A stretch of DNA of 6,178 bases from Alphaproteobacteria bacterium (GTDB lineage: Bacteria; Pseudomonadota; Alphaproteobacteria; Rs-D84). Of this stretch, positions 5,707 through 6,178 are shown piece by piece. Location of the stretch: assembly GCA_017642625.1 (NCBI GenBank), contig JAGCOQ010000067.1:1-6178 (forward strand). The letters are read 5' to 3'. A model generated the notes under the pieces. The model was given only the letters and a program-made list of their open reading frames with translations, did no database searches and was not told the origin of the DNA. Positions within the stretch are counted from its first letter, which is position 1. The number at the start of each line of letters is the position of its first letter. Both the position numbers and the translations under genes were made by a program.

Positions 5707-6048
5707 TTATAATGCGCCACGCGCCCAATATACACGTAAACCACAGACTAGAATCGCGTCAAATCGTGTGTCGCCGGTCCAACCCGTTTTCGCAATAAAG
5801 TTTTCGGCGGCGCGACGCAGACGAACCGATTGTGCGGGTGTAATCCCCGCCCATGCAGTTGGAACATCAGGGCGACGTTTAACTTCGACAAAAATCATTA
5901 AATTACGACGACGGGCAATAATATCAATTTCGGCGCGCCCTGTATTGCGACCGGTGATATATCGCGATTTTACAATGCGAAATCCATGGGCGCGCAAATA
6001 CATCTTTGCCAAAAACTCAGCAAACAATCCAGATTCATAACTGTTCAT
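5707..6048 (-). CDS. yraN: YraN / UPF0102 family protein, predicted nuclease fold
   Basis: This 113-residue protein belongs to the UPF0102 (YraN) family, which has a restriction-endonuclease-like fold and a poorly defined role, possibly in nucleic acid processing. The conserved core is visible as GRAEIDIIARRRNLMIFVEVKRR, in two parts: E40 and D42 in the first strand, and E55 and K57 in FVEVKRR. This is the acidic-acidic-lysine pattern of such folds. The N-terminal helix with GLFAEFLAKMYLRAHGF (7-23) and the RFDAILV strand (95-101) also fit. The length is near the usual 115-130. The ATG at 6048 has no clear ribosome binding site, but it lies seven bases after the stop of the upstream gene, so coupling is likely. 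The frequent YraN neighbour rsmI is not evident in the adjoining piece. Confidence 0.9.
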   Translation of the reverse strand: MNSYESGLFAEFLAKMYLRAHGFRIVKSRYITGRNTGRAEIDIIARRRNLMIFVEVKRRPDVPTAWAGITPAQSVRLRRAAENFIAKTGWTGDTRFDAILVCGLRVYWARGAL

Positions 6049-6055
6049 TGTGCAC

Positions 6056-6178
6056 TTAGAACTTTAATTTTCTGATATGTTTCCACAGGCGTTTCAGCCC
6101 CTTGTTAGCGCGCTTTGGTTTAAAGCGAATTTGTTGTTTGCCAACCGCACCCGCAAGCAATTTGTGTAAATCGTCATA
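6056..6178 (-). CDS. C-terminal end of an unrecognised gene (5' part outside window)
   Basis: The last 40 codons of a minus-strand gene run in from the right edge and stop with TAA at 6058-6056. They begin YDDLHKLLAGAVGKQQ and continue into a strongly basic tail with PKRANKGLKRLWKHIRKLKF. Lysine and arginine make up nearly a third of the piece. Its stop lies seven bases before the yraN-family start in the same direction, which is operon-like spacing and supports a real coding end. The basic tail could bind nucleic acid or membrane lipid. It does not look like the C-terminus of RsmI, the methyltransferase often encoded beside yraN. No function is assigned. Confidence 0.55.
   Translation of the reverse strand, partial: YDDLHKLLAGAVGKQQIRFKPKRANKGLKRLWKHIRKLKF

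Noticed and set aside
5687..6040. 117-codon plus-strand frame opposite the yraN-family gene
   Set aside because: The minus-strand frame shows the full UPF0102 core. The plus frame is basic and featureless and begins within the lipoprotein promoter region.
1..6178. CRISPR array, tRNA, rRNA, insertion sequence or attachment-site repeat
   Set aside because: I saw no regularly spaced repeats, cloverleaf, transposase, or direct-repeat pair flanking the phage-like block. The left end of that block is outside the window, so an att pair cannot be tested.

Overview
The window joins a remnant of a podovirus-type DNA-packaging module to bacterial housekeeping genes. The organism looks like an alphaproteobacterium with moderate-to-low GC content. 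The evidence is a PpiD/SurA-type periplasmic foldase divergent from tpiA (an arrangement I associate with Alphaproteobacteria), followed by grpE and a yraN-family gene. A small lipoprotein that closely resembles enterobacterial YhfL could hint at a gut lineage. The taxonomic reading is an inference from gene content only.

Left part (1-2705, plus strand): four co-directional genes with short gaps. They are the C-terminal part of a large terminase, cut by the window edge but with its nuclease residues intact; a short podovirus-type portal (head-to-tail connector); a 64-residue protein resembling the phage Bbp19 family; and an 86-residue protein with one membrane segment and a coiled coil. No capsid, scaffold or tail gene follows. 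The run ends at a strong bidirectional terminator at the boundary with host genes. The two large frames are open and in good order, so this is either a recently trimmed prophage or a retained packaging cassette of the kind seen in scattered gene transfer agents. The sequence alone does not decide between these.

Middle part (2706-5482): a minus-strand inner-membrane foldase gene (ppiD-like) and plus-strand tpiA diverge from a 66-base gap that carries facing, overlapping promoter-like sequences. grpE follows tpiA after 57 bases, and a second strong bidirectional terminator follows grpE. This block covers envelope protein folding, glycolysis and cytoplasmic chaperone nucleotide exchange.

Right part (5483-6178, all minus strand): a 49-residue lipoprotein gene with its own near-consensus sigma-70 promoter and a strong ribosome binding site; upstream of it a yraN/UPF0102 gene; and upstream of that the last 40 codons of an unrecognised gene with a basic tail, seven bases from the yraN start. 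No RNA gene, CRISPR array or insertion sequence is visible. No stretch longer than about 300 bases lacks a gene.
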